Position numbers and translations under genes: made by a program | The notes under the pieces: model-generated | The model's database searches: none | What the model was told of the DNA's origin: nothing | Seen by the model: only the letters and a program-made list of their open reading frames with translations | Shown here: one piece after another, positions 26,794-35,093 of the stretch | Position numbering within the stretch: the stretch's first letter is position 1 | Layout of the letters: every line of letters starts with the position of its first letter | NCBI GenBank assembly: GCA_964429795.1 | Contig: CAYSCW010000006.1 | Span: 33,691-97,690, forward strand | Origin: CAYSCW01 sp964429795 | GTDB lineage: Bacteria > Acidobacteriota > Aminicenantia > Aminicenantales > Aminicenantaceae | Length of the DNA stretch: 64,000 bases | Reading direction: 5' to 3'

Positions 26794-27219
26794 ATGGTCA
26801 AGAAAGTCCATTCTTCAATAGGCCATCATTATATCGTTGAGGCCTCTGGTTGTGACCCAAAAGTCATCGGCAGTGTGGAAAAGGTCCAGCAGATCTTGGT
26901 CAAAGCTGCGGAAATTGCGGGAGCTCAAGTGTGGTCGGTTTCTATCCATAAGTTTCCTCCCAAGGGAGTTAGCGGAGTTATCGTTATATCCGAGTCGCAT
27001 ATATCCACTCACACATGGCCTGAGTATGGATATGGAGCGTTGGATATTTACACCTGCGGTAATCGAGTCGACCCTGAGAAGGCTGCTTTCTATGCTGTGG
27101 AAGCATTCGGAGCCTCCACATCTCATATCACTGAGATAACTCGTGGAATCGAGGAAGGGGATAGAATTTATTATCACAGTCTCATCACTTGGGAAGAGGA
27201 TTTTGCCGGCAATAAATAA
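26794..27219 (+). CDS. speD: S-adenosylmethionine decarboxylase proenzyme
   Basis: Makes decarboxylated AdoMet for spermidine synthesis. The 141-residue short prokaryotic form self-cleaves between Glu67 and Ser68 in ISESHISTHTWPE; serine becomes the pyruvoyl group. DIYTCG, with the catalytic cysteine, follows. The frame is open upstream to 26737, but ATG 26794 has GGAGAGGA just before it and starts at the conserved N-terminus. It lies 70 bases after the Lrp/AsnC gene. An agmatinase-type gene lies far away in the window (60986); no spermidine synthase is present. Confidence 0.93.
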   Translation: MVKKVHSSIGHHYIVEASGCDPKVIGSVEKVQQILVKAAEIAGAQVWSVSIHKFPPKGVSGVIVISESHISTHTWPEYGYGALDIYTCGNRVDPEKAAFYAVEAFGASTSHITEITRGIEEGDRIYYHSLITWEEDFAGNK

Positions 27220-27401
27220 ATTTGGCGGACCTTTTCCGGGGAAATACTCTTTTCGATCGATTCTATTCCCTTGATCAGAAAGAAAGAACTTCCCTATGGT
27301 GATATGTGCATTGGTTCTTCGAGTACGTTCCACACGGGGGAAAATCAGCGTGCTGACAAACAGCCGCCCTCAGCATTTCACGAAAATGGAAATTTTTCCG
27401 A

Positions 27402-27424
27402 ATCTGTAAAAATTTTTTACAGAT
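27402..27424. promoter_or_regulatory. 23-base palindrome, candidate activator site
   Basis: ATCTGTAAAAA (27402-27412) and its exact reverse complement TTTTTACAGAT (27414-27424) flank one central base. The centre lies about 105 bases upstream of the start predicted from the sigma54 element, where enhancer-binding proteins usually bind. There is no loop and no T run, so it is not a terminator. Confidence 0.5.
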
Positions 27425-27457
27425 GGTAAAGATATTGATAGAAGAATATTCTTCTTC

Positions 27458-27490
27458 TCTGGTTAATTTTTTGGGGTTCTCTTAACCAGA
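27458..27490. repeat. 9-base inverted repeat with 15-base spacer
   Basis: TCTGGTTAA (27458-27466) pairs exactly with TTAACCAGA (27482-27490), ending two bases before the -24 box at 27492. It could be a second protein site or an RNA hairpin ending upstream transcription; the spacer contains TTTTTT. Confidence 0.4.
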
Positions 27491-27491
27491 C

Positions 27492-27508
27492 TTGGCATAA
27501 ATATTGCT
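27492..27508 (+). promoter_or_regulatory. Sigma54 (-24/-12) promoter
   Basis: The sequence TTGGCATAAATATTGCT matches the sigma54 consensus TTGGCAC-N5-TTGCW: GG of the -24 box and GC of the -12 box are exactly 12 bases apart. The predicted start is near 27519, 22 bases before a GAGGG-preceded ATG (27541). A sigma54 activator gene lies immediately beyond the M1 gene. Confidence 0.6.
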
Positions 27509-27540
27509 GATCCAATGGTTGATGGTGAGGGATAGGCTTC

Positions 27541-30201
27541 ATGGTTTCTGTTTTGGCGAGAATTCTTTTTTGTTATAATACATATATGAAAAATAGAGTT
27601 TCAGCGTCACTCTTCCTCTTGGGATTCCTTCTCTTTCTACTCCCCCAGAATTCTTCTGGACAACAAGACATAGGGCAGTTGATTGGTGAGATTCAAGATT
27701 TGTTAAGAAAGGGTGATATTCCCGGTTATCTTCTAAAATTTTCCCCAGAGATTCGTAAAGAAGAAGAGGATAGAATCAATTATCTGTTCGATCAATTGCA
27801 GATGGAAGACGTTACCCTTTACGGGGCTCAAAAGGTGAACACGAGTGATGAGGAGCCTGATATTTTTCTTCAAGCGCTTTACGAAAATTCCTATTTTGTG
27901 GTGATAGAAACATGGCAACTTCTCCTTCATAAAACAGAGGATCAATGGCAGATAAAAGAGAAAAAAATCAGCGGAGAAGTGAAAGAGGTGTATAAGATAC
28001 AGATACCTTCAATTAGAATGGAAAGAGTTAGGAGTATTGAGATTGAACATGTAGACATTAAGCTTATTTTCAGGGATGCTATCCTCTTCTACGACAATGT
28101 TCCCGAATTGGAGACCGCGCTCCTTATCATCGGAAAAGGGGAGTTGTATTTTCATCCTTCAGATCCTAAGGAAAGACATCAGCTTGAATTGCTGTATAAT
28201 AAGAAATATCTTGAGGATAGCTTAGAGTATGCCTATCTTCGGTTTTCCGACTTTTTTTTCCGAGAAAACATCAAGATCCATCCCAGGACTGATGAGAAGA
28301 GATTTCTGGCCTCTTCTGCAGAGAGGAACAAGGCAAGTGCTATATTCAGGGAGCATTATCCGCGTTCTTTCACCATAGAGAATTCCCTCACTGGAGCTTT
28401 GCTCTCCTTTTTGCCACGAGGAGAGGAGACCGTCTTCGAGTTTGACGGTGATAAGTTCGGGAAATTTTCCTACATCTATTCACCTTTTGCTGATGAAGAG
28501 GTGTATCTTTACCAATGGAAAAATGACAAGATTATCAGTCTCTATTCGCCAGGGAAAAGTGAAGGAACAAGAAGGCTTTTTTTCTCTTTTGGACGGATGT
28601 TTAACATTGAACGCTACCAGATCGATATTGCCTTTGATCCTAAAGAGGTTTATCTTTCAGGAAAAGCCAAAATCGATATCCTTCCCCAAGTCGAGTCGCT
28701 GGATGGCGTCAGATTCAAGTTCAACCCAGAGCTAGAGATTCTCCGAATCTTTGACCAAGAGAAACGAGAATTGTTCTATACCCAAGATAAATTGAGAAAT
28801 ATCATCTATATCTACTTTTTACAACCTCCTCCCCTGGGAAGATCCAGTTCAATTGAGATTTTTTACAGAGGAAAACTCATTCCGCCCAAGCAGATAACCG
28901 ATATCGTAGCAGAGCCCCAGTTTAGCGAGACATCTGTCTATACTCCATCCAGATTTGATAGCTTCCTCTACAGTCAATCTTCCTACTGGTATCCAGCTCC
29001 TGCTGATAATGATTACTTTAAGGCGCGTTTGAAGATTATTGTACCTTCCGATTATACATGCATTGCCACCGGAAATCTGATCGAGAAGTCCAAGTTGAAC
29101 CGTATTGAAAAGGTAGAAGAAATAGAAAAGATGGGAAATTCTGTCTATGTCTTTGAGACCGAATATCCAGTCAAATACATCTCTTTCTTGGTGGGGAAAT
29201 TCTCTAAAGTTCAAGAAGATTCATCTGGTCTTCCTCTTAAATTTTATAAATCATCCACAGGTGTTCGGATTTCTCATCGACAGTTTTTAGAAGAAGCAAA
29301 AGATGTTGTCCGCTTTTATGAGAGAGTCTTCGGTCCTTTCCCTTATGAAAAATTGACCATCGTCCAAAGAATCTGGTCTGCGAGTGGTGGACACAGTCCT
29401 GCCTCTTTCATTGTAATCAATGAGATACCTCAAATTCCGGGAAGGAAGGATCGCTTTCTGAACAATAAATGTCCAGTGGATTTTTCTCGCTGGGAAGAGT
29501 ATTTCCTTGCTCACGAGATCGCTCACCAATGGTGGGGGCAAGGAGTCACATGGAAGACCTATCATGATCAATGGTTGAGCGAGGGTTTAGCCCAATTCTC
29601 CTCTATACTCTATCTCAGTGAGAAATATGGAGAGAAGGTTCTGGATTCCATCATCAGCAAGCTTTCCTACTGGACAGAGAAGAAAACCGAATGGGGCGCC
29701 ATTACCATGGGGTCCCGACTCAGTTATTTTGATTTTGAAGCTTTTCAATCCATCATTTACAATAAAGCATCTCTGGCTTTGCTCATGCTCAAGGATATTA
29801 TCGGCGAGGAGGTTTTTTTCCAAGGGTTGCGGGAGTTTTTTGCCCGTCACAAATATGGAGCGGCGAGCACCAATGATTTCGTAAAAACCTTCAACCAAGT
29901 CTCAGGGACAAATTTGGAGCCGTTTTTTGAGTGTTGGTTTGATAACCATATACTTCCCGACGTAAAAGTATCTCACACCATCCTGAGGCAGGGTGAGGGA
30001 TATCTTCTCCGATTGAACCTCACCCAGAAGGGCCATCTTTTTGTCTTCCCTCTCCAGGTAGGTTGGAATCAAAACGGAAGAAATGTAACAAAGAAGCTCT
30101 TAATTGACGAAAAAGAGGAACGCTTTGAGTTTGAGTTGGAGGGGAAGCCCCGAAAGATTAAAATCAATATCAACAAGGCTGTACCGGGGGAGTTTGATTA
30201 G
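27541..30201 (+). CDS. Secreted M1-family metallopeptidase
   Basis: An 886-residue zinc aminopeptidase-like protein. A signal peptide (SASLFLLGFLLFLLPQNSSGQ) follows either ATG 27541 or ATG 27586. The first 340 residues are not recognised. An M1-type N-terminal beta domain (about 345-560) precedes the catalytic domain with HEIAHQWWGQ and the downstream WLSEGLAQFSS giving the third zinc ligand (HEXXH-X18-E). The substrate-anchoring GAMEN motif is replaced by ASGGHSPASF, so exopeptidase activity is uncertain. ATG 27541 has GGTGAGGG before it and fits the sigma54 start; ATG 27586 lies seven bases after a TATAAT and could be leaderless. It is convergent with an NtrC-type regulator gene. Confidence 0.85.
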   Translation: MVSVLARILFCYNTYMKNRVSASLFLLGFLLFLLPQNSSGQQDIGQLIGEIQDLLRKGDIPGYLLKFSPEIRKEEEDRINYLFDQLQMEDVTLYGAQKVNTSDEEPDIFLQALYENSYFVVIETWQLLLHKTEDQWQIKEKKISGEVKEVYKIQIPSIRMERVRSIEIEHVDIKLIFRDAILFYDNVPELETALLIIGKGELYFHPSDPKERHQLELLYNKKYLEDSLEYAYLRFSDFFFRENIKIHPRTDEKRFLASSAERNKASAIFREHYPRSFTIENSLTGALLSFLPRGEETVFEFDGDKFGKFSYIYSPFADEEVYLYQWKNDKIISLYSPGKSEGTRRLFFSFGRMFNIERYQIDIAFDPKEVYLSGKAKIDILPQVESLDGVRFKFNPELEILRIFDQEKRELFYTQDKLRNIIYIYFLQPPPLGRSSSIEIFYRGKLIPPKQITDIVAEPQFSETSVYTPSRFDSFLYSQSSYWYPAPADNDYFKARLKIIVPSDYTCIATGNLIEKSKLNRIEKVEEIEKMGNSVYVFETEYPVKYISFLVGKFSKVQEDSSGLPLKFYKSSTGVRISHRQFLEEAKDVVRFYERVFGPFPYEKLTIVQRIWSASGGHSPASFIVINEIPQIPGRKDRFLNNKCPVDFSRWEEYFLAHEIAHQWWGQGVTWKTYHDQWLSEGLAQFSSILYLSEKYGEKVLDSIISKLSYWTEKKTEWGAITMGSRLSYFDFEAFQSIIYNKASLALLMLKDIIGEEVFFQGLREFFARHKYGAASTNDFVKTFNQVSGTNLEPFFECWFDNHILPDVKVSHTILRQGEGYLLRLNLTQKGHLFVFPLQVGWNQNGRNVTKKLLIDEKEERFEFELEGKPRKIKININKAVPGEFD
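27574..27579 (+). promoter_or_regulatory. TATAAT -10 box placing a start at ATG 27586
   Basis: A perfect TATAAT lies six bases before an in-frame ATG of the M1 gene, so transcription from it would begin on the start codon itself. The -35 region is weak (TTTTGG at spacing 17 or TTGGCG at 15). It competes with the sigma54 reading of the same gene. Confidence 0.35.
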
Positions 30202-30228
30202 CCTGGATCATTCATGAATAATCCAGGC
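30201..30228. terminator. Palindromic hairpin between convergent genes
   Basis: GCCTGGAT (30201-30208) pairs with ATCCAGGC (30221-30228); the loop itself contains ATTCATGAAT, so the whole 28 bases are almost one palindrome. It lies exactly between the M1 gene stop and the end of the NtrC-type regulator gene. A bidirectional terminator is likely, though no T run follows on either strand. Confidence 0.45.
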
Positions 30229-30235
30229 CAGAGGA

Positions 30236-31627
30236 TCAGTCGTAGAAGATATGATCGGCGTCTATATTTAGTCTCTTTATCATCTCATTCAAAGTAGTGG
30301 GCTTGACCCCAAGAAGACGGGCCGCTTTTTTTTGGACGCCCTTGGTTCTTCTCAGGGCTTCGACAATAGCTTTTCTTTGGTAAGATTGGACCCGTTCTTT
30401 CAGATGGAGGTTGTTGCTGAGGGAAGGGGTGATGACTTCTATGCTTTTCGTTTCCAATAAAAAAGGAGGAAGGTTGTTCCTAGTGATGATTTTTGACTTA
30501 GTGAGAACCACGGCTCTCTCGATGAGATTTTCCAGCTCCCGGATGTTCCCTGGCCAGTTATAATTCTCCAGAATTTCCATCACATCTTCGCTCAATCCCA
30601 TGATTTCCTTGTTGTTTTCCTCGCTGTATATCTCCAAGAAGTGTTTGACCAGAAGAGGAATATCTTCTTTTCTATCTCTGAGAGGAGGAAGCTCGATCTT
30701 GATAACATTCAGCCTGTAGAACAGGTCTTCTCTGAACTTTTTTTCCTCGATGAGCTCTTGGAGATCCGAATTGGTGGCAGCGATAACTCGAACATCCACT
30801 CGCATGGTCTTAGTTCCCCCCAGCTGCATGAATTCCCGGTCTTGCATAACCCGGAGCAGTTTGGCCTGGGTTTCCAGGTTCAAAGCGGAAATCTCGTCGA
30901 AGAAGATGGTTCCACTGTCAGCAGCTTCAAAAAGGCCTTTCTTGTCGGTTACTGCCCCGGTGAAAGCTCCTTTGACGTGGCCAAACAAATGGCTTTCTAG
31001 AAGATCTGGAGGAAGGGAGCCGCTGTTGACCACGATGATAGGATGATCTATCCGTGGACTATTCTGATGAATAGCCCTTGCTACCAGTTCTTTGCCAGTT
31101 CCGCTTTCGCCCAGGATGAGGATGGTGCTTCTGGTGGGGGCGGCGGCCTTTATGGTTTCAAAAAGATTTCTCATCAATTTGCTTTTGCCGATGATGTTTT
31201 CGAAGCTGAATTTGCGCTGCAGTTCATCTTTAAGCCTGAGATTTTCTTCTTGAAGCCTTTTGTGCTTCATGGCTCTCTTGACTGTCAGCAGGAGTTCATC
31301 GTGCTTAAAAGGTTTTTGGATGTAGTCGAATGCTCCCATCTTCATCGCCGTAATAGCCGATTCCACAGAAGCATAAGCGGTAATAATGATGATCACGACG
31401 TAGGGGTTGATCTTTTTCAATCTCTTCAGAACTTCAACTCCATCCATTCCAGGCATAAGAAGATCAAGGAGGATGAGATCGAATTCTTTTGAGGCGTGCT
31501 TTTCCAGGGCTTTTTCCCCATCTGAGGACATTTCCACATCGTATCCTTCTCCAGTTAACAGGTCGCCCAAGATTTCGTGGATGATGGGTTCATCATCGAT
31601 GATATGTATCAGTCCCTTTTTTTCCAT
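30236..31627 (-). CDS. NtrC-family sigma54-dependent response regulator (PilR-like)
   Basis: A 463-residue activator of sigma54 RNA polymerase. It has a receiver domain (phospho-acceptor Asp55 in LILLDLLMPGMDG), a central AAA+ domain with Walker A GESGTGKE, the sigma54-contacting GAFTGA loop and IFFDEISAL Walker B, and a C-terminal Fis-type helix-turn-helix (AIVEALRRTKGVQKKAARLLGVKPTTLNEMI). It starts four bases after the stop of the histidine kinase, so they form a two-component pair. Lying between the sigma54-promoted M1 gene and the pilus cluster, it resembles PilR. Confidence 0.92.
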   Translation of the reverse strand: MEKKGLIHIIDDEPIIHEILGDLLTGEGYDVEMSSDGEKALEKHASKEFDLILLDLLMPGMDGVEVLKRLKKINPYVVIIIITAYASVESAITAMKMGAFDYIQKPFKHDELLLTVKRAMKHKRLQEENLRLKDELQRKFSFENIIGKSKLMRNLFETIKAAAPTRSTILILGESGTGKELVARAIHQNSPRIDHPIIVVNSGSLPPDLLESHLFGHVKGAFTGAVTDKKGLFEAADSGTIFFDEISALNLETQAKLLRVMQDREFMQLGGTKTMRVDVRVIAATNSDLQELIEEKKFREDLFYRLNVIKIELPPLRDRKEDIPLLVKHFLEIYSEENNKEIMGLSEDVMEILENYNWPGNIRELENLIERAVVLTKSKIITRNNLPPFLLETKSIEVITPSLSNNLHLKERVQSYQRKAIVEALRRTKGVQKKAARLLGVKPTTLNEMIKRLNIDADHIFYD

Positions 31628-31630
31628 TTC

Positions 31631-34441
31631 TTAATTCTTGATGGGTGTTTTGTTGGTCTTTTTTTTATCTAAATCCGTAGGGATGAAGATGGTGAAGAGT
31701 GAGCCTTTTCCCGCCTCACTCTCCACAGCAAGATGACCTTCATGTTCTTTGATAATGGCATAGCTTATGGACAATCCCAAACCTGTCCCTTTTCCGATTC
31801 CTTTTGTGGTGAAGAAAGGATCGAAAATATGGGGCAGGTGTTGGTTTTTTATTCCTGTTCCTGTGTCCTCGATTTTTATCACCGCTTCATTGTTTTGCTG
31901 AGAGAGCTCGATTCTTAGGGTCCCTCCATCTGGCATGGCATCTATGGCGTTGAGAATGATGTTGATGAAGACCTGCTGGAGTTTTTCTCCCTGAGCAAAG
32001 ATGGGCGGAAGAGGGGAGAGGTTGAGTTCGATGTTGATATTGAGGGCTTTGAGTTTGTAGTCGATCAGGGAGATGATTTCTTCCAGATTTTCCTTGAGGT
32101 TCACCTGATAAAAGGATGATTCAGAGGGGCTTCGGGCAAAGTTAAGGAGGTTTTTGATGATGCGGCCCACTCTGTCTGTTTGGGCTTCGATTTTATCCAG
32201 AATTTGAGCATGGCTGGAATCGGAGAGTTTTCTTTGCAGGATTTGGACATAGCTGGAAATTCCAGTCAGAGGAGTGTTGATCTCATGCGCCACCCCTGCG
32301 GAAAGGAGACCGATAGATGCCAGCTTTTCAGAGGTGAGCAGCTGTTGCTGGAGGGAAATTTTTTCTGTGATATCCTCAAAGACGATCACTGTTCCGTAGG
32401 GATTCATCTCGTTGTCCAGAAGAGGAGTCTTGGCGATATCAAATATTTTCTTCATCCCAGAGGGGATTTCCAGAGTGATTTCGCTCAACAGGCGAAAGCC
32501 CTGTTGGGTGTTAGGAGGAAATAGGGCCTGGAAATTTTTCTTGCCCAAGACGTCAATCAGATTTTTGTTGATCACTTCTTCTTTTCTTATGCCAAAAGTC
32601 CCTTCCAGAATGCGGTTCCAGCCGATGATTTTTCCTTTCTGGTCGAGCACAGCCACTCCCACGGTCAGGCTTTCGATGATGTTTTCGCTGTAGTCTTTCA
32701 GTCTCTCTAACTCTACGGCTCTCTGGTTGGTTTGGTTGTAGAGATAGGCATTTTCCAGGGCCAGAGCTACAGGTGAAGATATGGTTCTCAGAAGTTCCCA
32801 GTCTTCCGATGTCAGGTAGGTGTTATCGACCTTTTTTCCCATACCCAAACAACCGATCAGTTTGTCTTCCACTCTCAATGCCATGAAATGAAAAAAGCCC
32901 AAAGCGGAAAGCTCGTTGGATGAATAGAATGAGAGTGACTCCTCTTGCTCAAGCTCTTGATAAAGATGTGTATCGAATATGATCTGGCTGTTGGGGAGAG
33001 GCAATTTGCCTCGAGATCTAAAGATGGAAAAACACTTCTTCTTGCCGTCAGAAGGGAGAAGGAGAGCGATGGATTTCAGAGAGAGGGCGTTGGCGATCAA
33101 ATCCAGGAGGGATTGGGTAAGATTTTGAAGGTTTCTTTCCCTGGAAAGTTCCTTGCTTATGGAGAGAAGGGTTTTGCGGTATTGGTAGCTGCGTTTGTAG
33201 AAAGCCCTGTCAATAAGAGTTTGAAAGAGCTTTTTCAGAGGGGAGAAGAGAGTTGCTCCCAAAACTATGGCCATGATCCCTAGGATCAAAGCGTTGAGCC
33301 TGTTTTCGGAGAAGACCTTGGTTTGAGAACTGACGATAAAGTAGAGAGTGGCGAGCACCACATAGGAAGAAATAAAGGTGAGGGCCTTTTTGAGGAGAAC
33401 CTCAGAATCCATAATCTTGTACCGGGAGATGGAATAAGCGAAGGTTAAGGGAATGAGAGCCTGAAGCAGTACCGCTAATTCCGCGGCTTTGGAAGGGAGA
33501 TGACCTGTCATAAAGGGGATGATGTAGAATAAGATAAAAGGGATGATTCCGAAACCCAATCCATAGGCGATCCACTTCAATTGCTTCTTAATCAGAGGAT
33601 TGGCTGGCTTGAGACTGCTCTGGAAGATGATGCCCAGTGCTACGACAGAGAAGACAGCAAAGTGGAGAAGATCGAGTTTTTCGGAAGTGTGATAGAGGCC
33701 GAGAACCAGATAATCGCCCAGTTTTTGGAAGGGAGGAAGATTGAGGAGAATTTTGAGCAGGAGGAGGATAAGGGCTGGAAGATAGAGGAAGTAAGCAGCA
33801 GAAGGCCTCGCTTTCAAAGATTTTTTCTGTTGAGGAAAGATCAAGAAGAAGTGAAGGAATAGCGGAGGGAAAAGGAAGAAGGCAACCTTGTCCAGCCAGT
33901 AAAAGACACTGTCCAAGGCATTCATTTCCCCTGTCGCGGAAAATATATAGAAAGAATAGAATGTCAGGGAAAGGAAATAAAAATAGACGTAGGGCATGGA
34001 GAAAGGCTTGTTGGAATTGAGAAAGACGATAATGCCGATGATCAGGGTGGTTAACCCGATAAGAGCAAGGTAAAAATAAATAAGATTGGCCCCTTTTTGG
34101 GTGAGATAGAAGGAAGGGAAAATGAGCTCTCCCTGTCGGTTGATTTGGTAGGTCACCTTCTGACCTGTCTTCCACGATAACCAAAGATTTTTGGCCACAT
34201 CTACCCTGTTATTGGTAGGATTGTCATTGATGGAATAGAGGATATCCCCTTTTTTAATGCCTGCTACGAGATAGGCTGGAGAGTCCACATCGACTTTGAT
34301 GGCGGTCAGGTTCCCAGATTTTTTTTGCCAGTAAACACCGTCTGTGGGTTCTTTCCATGTAATTTTTTTGTAGATGTTCCAAACACCCAGAACAAGGAGG
34401 ATGAGAACAGGAAAGACTACCAAATAAGCTTTCTTCTTCAT
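31631..34441 (-). CDS. Membrane histidine kinase with PDZ-like, GAF and PAS domains (PilS-like)
   Basis: A 936-residue sensor. After an N-terminal helix, a periplasmic PDZ-like domain (about 40-115: DVDSPAYLVAGIKKGDILYSIND) precedes a block of eight or so transmembrane helices (about 120-400). A GAF domain (about 440-580), a PAS domain (about 595-695) and the kinase core follow, with the phospho-accepting histidine in GVAHEINTPL near 717 and an HATPase domain (NIILNAIDAMPDGG, DTGTGI, GKGTGLGLSISYAI). A periplasmic PDZ on a kinase suggests sensing of a peptide or protein C-terminus. It pairs with the NtrC-type regulator just downstream. Classical PilS has six helices and a PAS domain but no PDZ or GAF. 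Confidence 0.88.
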   Translation of the reverse strand: MKKKAYLVVFPVLILLVLGVWNIYKKITWKEPTDGVYWQKKSGNLTAIKVDVDSPAYLVAGIKKGDILYSINDNPTNNRVDVAKNLWLSWKTGQKVTYQINRQGELIFPSFYLTQKGANLIYFYLALIGLTTLIIGIIVFLNSNKPFSMPYVYFYFLSLTFYSFYIFSATGEMNALDSVFYWLDKVAFFLFPPLFLHFFLIFPQQKKSLKARPSAAYFLYLPALILLLLKILLNLPPFQKLGDYLVLGLYHTSEKLDLLHFAVFSVVALGIIFQSSLKPANPLIKKQLKWIAYGLGFGIIPFILFYIIPFMTGHLPSKAAELAVLLQALIPLTFAYSISRYKIMDSEVLLKKALTFISSYVVLATLYFIVSSQTKVFSENRLNALILGIMAIVLGATLFSPLKKLFQTLIDRAFYKRSYQYRKTLLSISKELSRERNLQNLTQSLLDLIANALSLKSIALLLPSDGKKKCFSIFRSRGKLPLPNSQIIFDTHLYQELEQEESLSFYSSNELSALGFFHFMALRVEDKLIGCLGMGKKVDNTYLTSEDWELLRTISSPVALALENAYLYNQTNQRAVELERLKDYSENIIESLTVGVAVLDQKGKIIGWNRILEGTFGIRKEEVINKNLIDVLGKKNFQALFPPNTQQGFRLLSEITLEIPSGMKKIFDIAKTPLLDNEMNPYGTVIVFEDITEKISLQQQLLTSEKLASIGLLSAGVAHEINTPLTGISSYVQILQRKLSDSSHAQILDKIEAQTDRVGRIIKNLLNFARSPSESSFYQVNLKENLEEIISLIDYKLKALNINIELNLSPLPPIFAQGEKLQQVFINIILNAIDAMPDGGTLRIELSQQNNEAVIKIEDTGTGIKNQHLPHIFDPFFTTKGIGKGTGLGLSISYAIIKEHEGHLAVESEAGKGSLFTIFIPTDLDKKKTNKTPIKN

Positions 34442-34514
34442 CGTAGTTAGGTGGTTTTGCTTGACTCTTCAGTTACATTCAATCCAAAAAATTGAATCAT
34501 GAGTATAAAAAAAA

Positions 34515-34799
34515 TCAGTCCAGGATATGTCTTTCTCCGGCCCTGATTGCCCATTTTATGCTCGACTGCTTGAGGAATTTCTTCAGTGCGACGTCTTCTT
34601 TCAGTCCCAGAGGCTTTGTATCACGAGATAGTACAGTACTCATGTAATCGTATTTGGGTTTTTTTGTGTTTTGTGGATGGGATGTGCTACTTGCTGTTAG
34701 TGATAACTCTGTAGCGCTGACCCCTCTCTCTTTGACGATGGATGTCAGGAGAGAAACCAGGAAAATGAGTGTTATGGCCGAGATGATCTTGTTTTTCAT
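34515..34799 (-). CDS. Small secreted protein of unknown function (94 aa)
   Basis: Not a family I recognise. From ATG 34799 it begins MKNKIISAITLIFLVSLLTSIV, a clear signal peptide or anchor, then a Ser/Thr-rich stretch and a basic C-terminal half (KPLGLKEDVALKKFLKQSSIKWAIRAGE). The frame is open to 34991, but that extension is unlike protein and would pass through a good promoter (34807-34835). It lies between the kinase and the pilC gene, on the kinase strand but upstream of it, so it may be cotranscribed with the kinase. Confidence 0.5.
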   Translation of the reverse strand: MKNKIISAITLIFLVSLLTSIVKERGVSATELSLTASSTSHPQNTKKPKYDYMSTVLSRDTKPLGLKEDVALKKFLKQSSIKWAIRAGERHILD

Positions 34800-34806
34800 T
34801 ACTTTA

Positions 34807-34835
34807 AAAATAAAGTTTTTCTCAGATTTTGTCAA
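34807..34835 (-). promoter_or_regulatory. Promoter giving an apparently leaderless mRNA
   Basis: TTGACA (34830-34835, minus strand), a 17-base spacer and TATTTT (34807-34812). The ATG of the 94-residue protein begins eight bases after the -10 box and no ribosome-binding site lies between them, so transcription should begin on or next to the start codon. Confidence 0.5.
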
Positions 34836-35026
34836 TCTTTTGGGGTCAGGCTTTGCCTTCAAAGGAAGACATGGACAATACTCTTGAACTGTATATTTAC
34901 GTGTGATGAAGCCTGGTCCCAAAAGATCCCAAGCCCGATCCAAATCTCCGAAAATTCCATAAAATACGCCTCTCGATAGACTAAATAACAAAGAGAGAGT
35001 CTGCCATTAAAACAAGACCGTTATAT

Positions 35027-35055
35027 TTGACAAAAAATAGAGGATAACCTAATAT
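35027..35055 (+). promoter_or_regulatory. Sigma70 promoter of the pilCBMNOPQ operon
   Basis: TTGACA (35027-35032) and TAATAT (35050-35055) with exactly 17 bases between them, about 40 bases before the pilC ATG. Confidence 0.65.
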
Positions 35056-35093
35056 TAGACCCAGGAAATTGACGAACAATTCTGGTTTAAATT

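Larger units (their letters stand above)
27220..27540. other. Palindrome-rich intergenic region upstream of the M1 peptidase-like gene
   Basis: Holds no gene but several dyads: a partial GGAAA-TTTCC palindrome at 27388-27399, a 23-base palindrome at 27402-27424, a 14-base perfect palindrome GAAGAATATTCTTC at 27441-27454, and a 9-base inverted repeat (27458-27466 with 27482-27490). They lie just upstream of a sigma54-type promoter at 27492-27508. The layout looks like an enhancer region. Confidence 0.55.
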
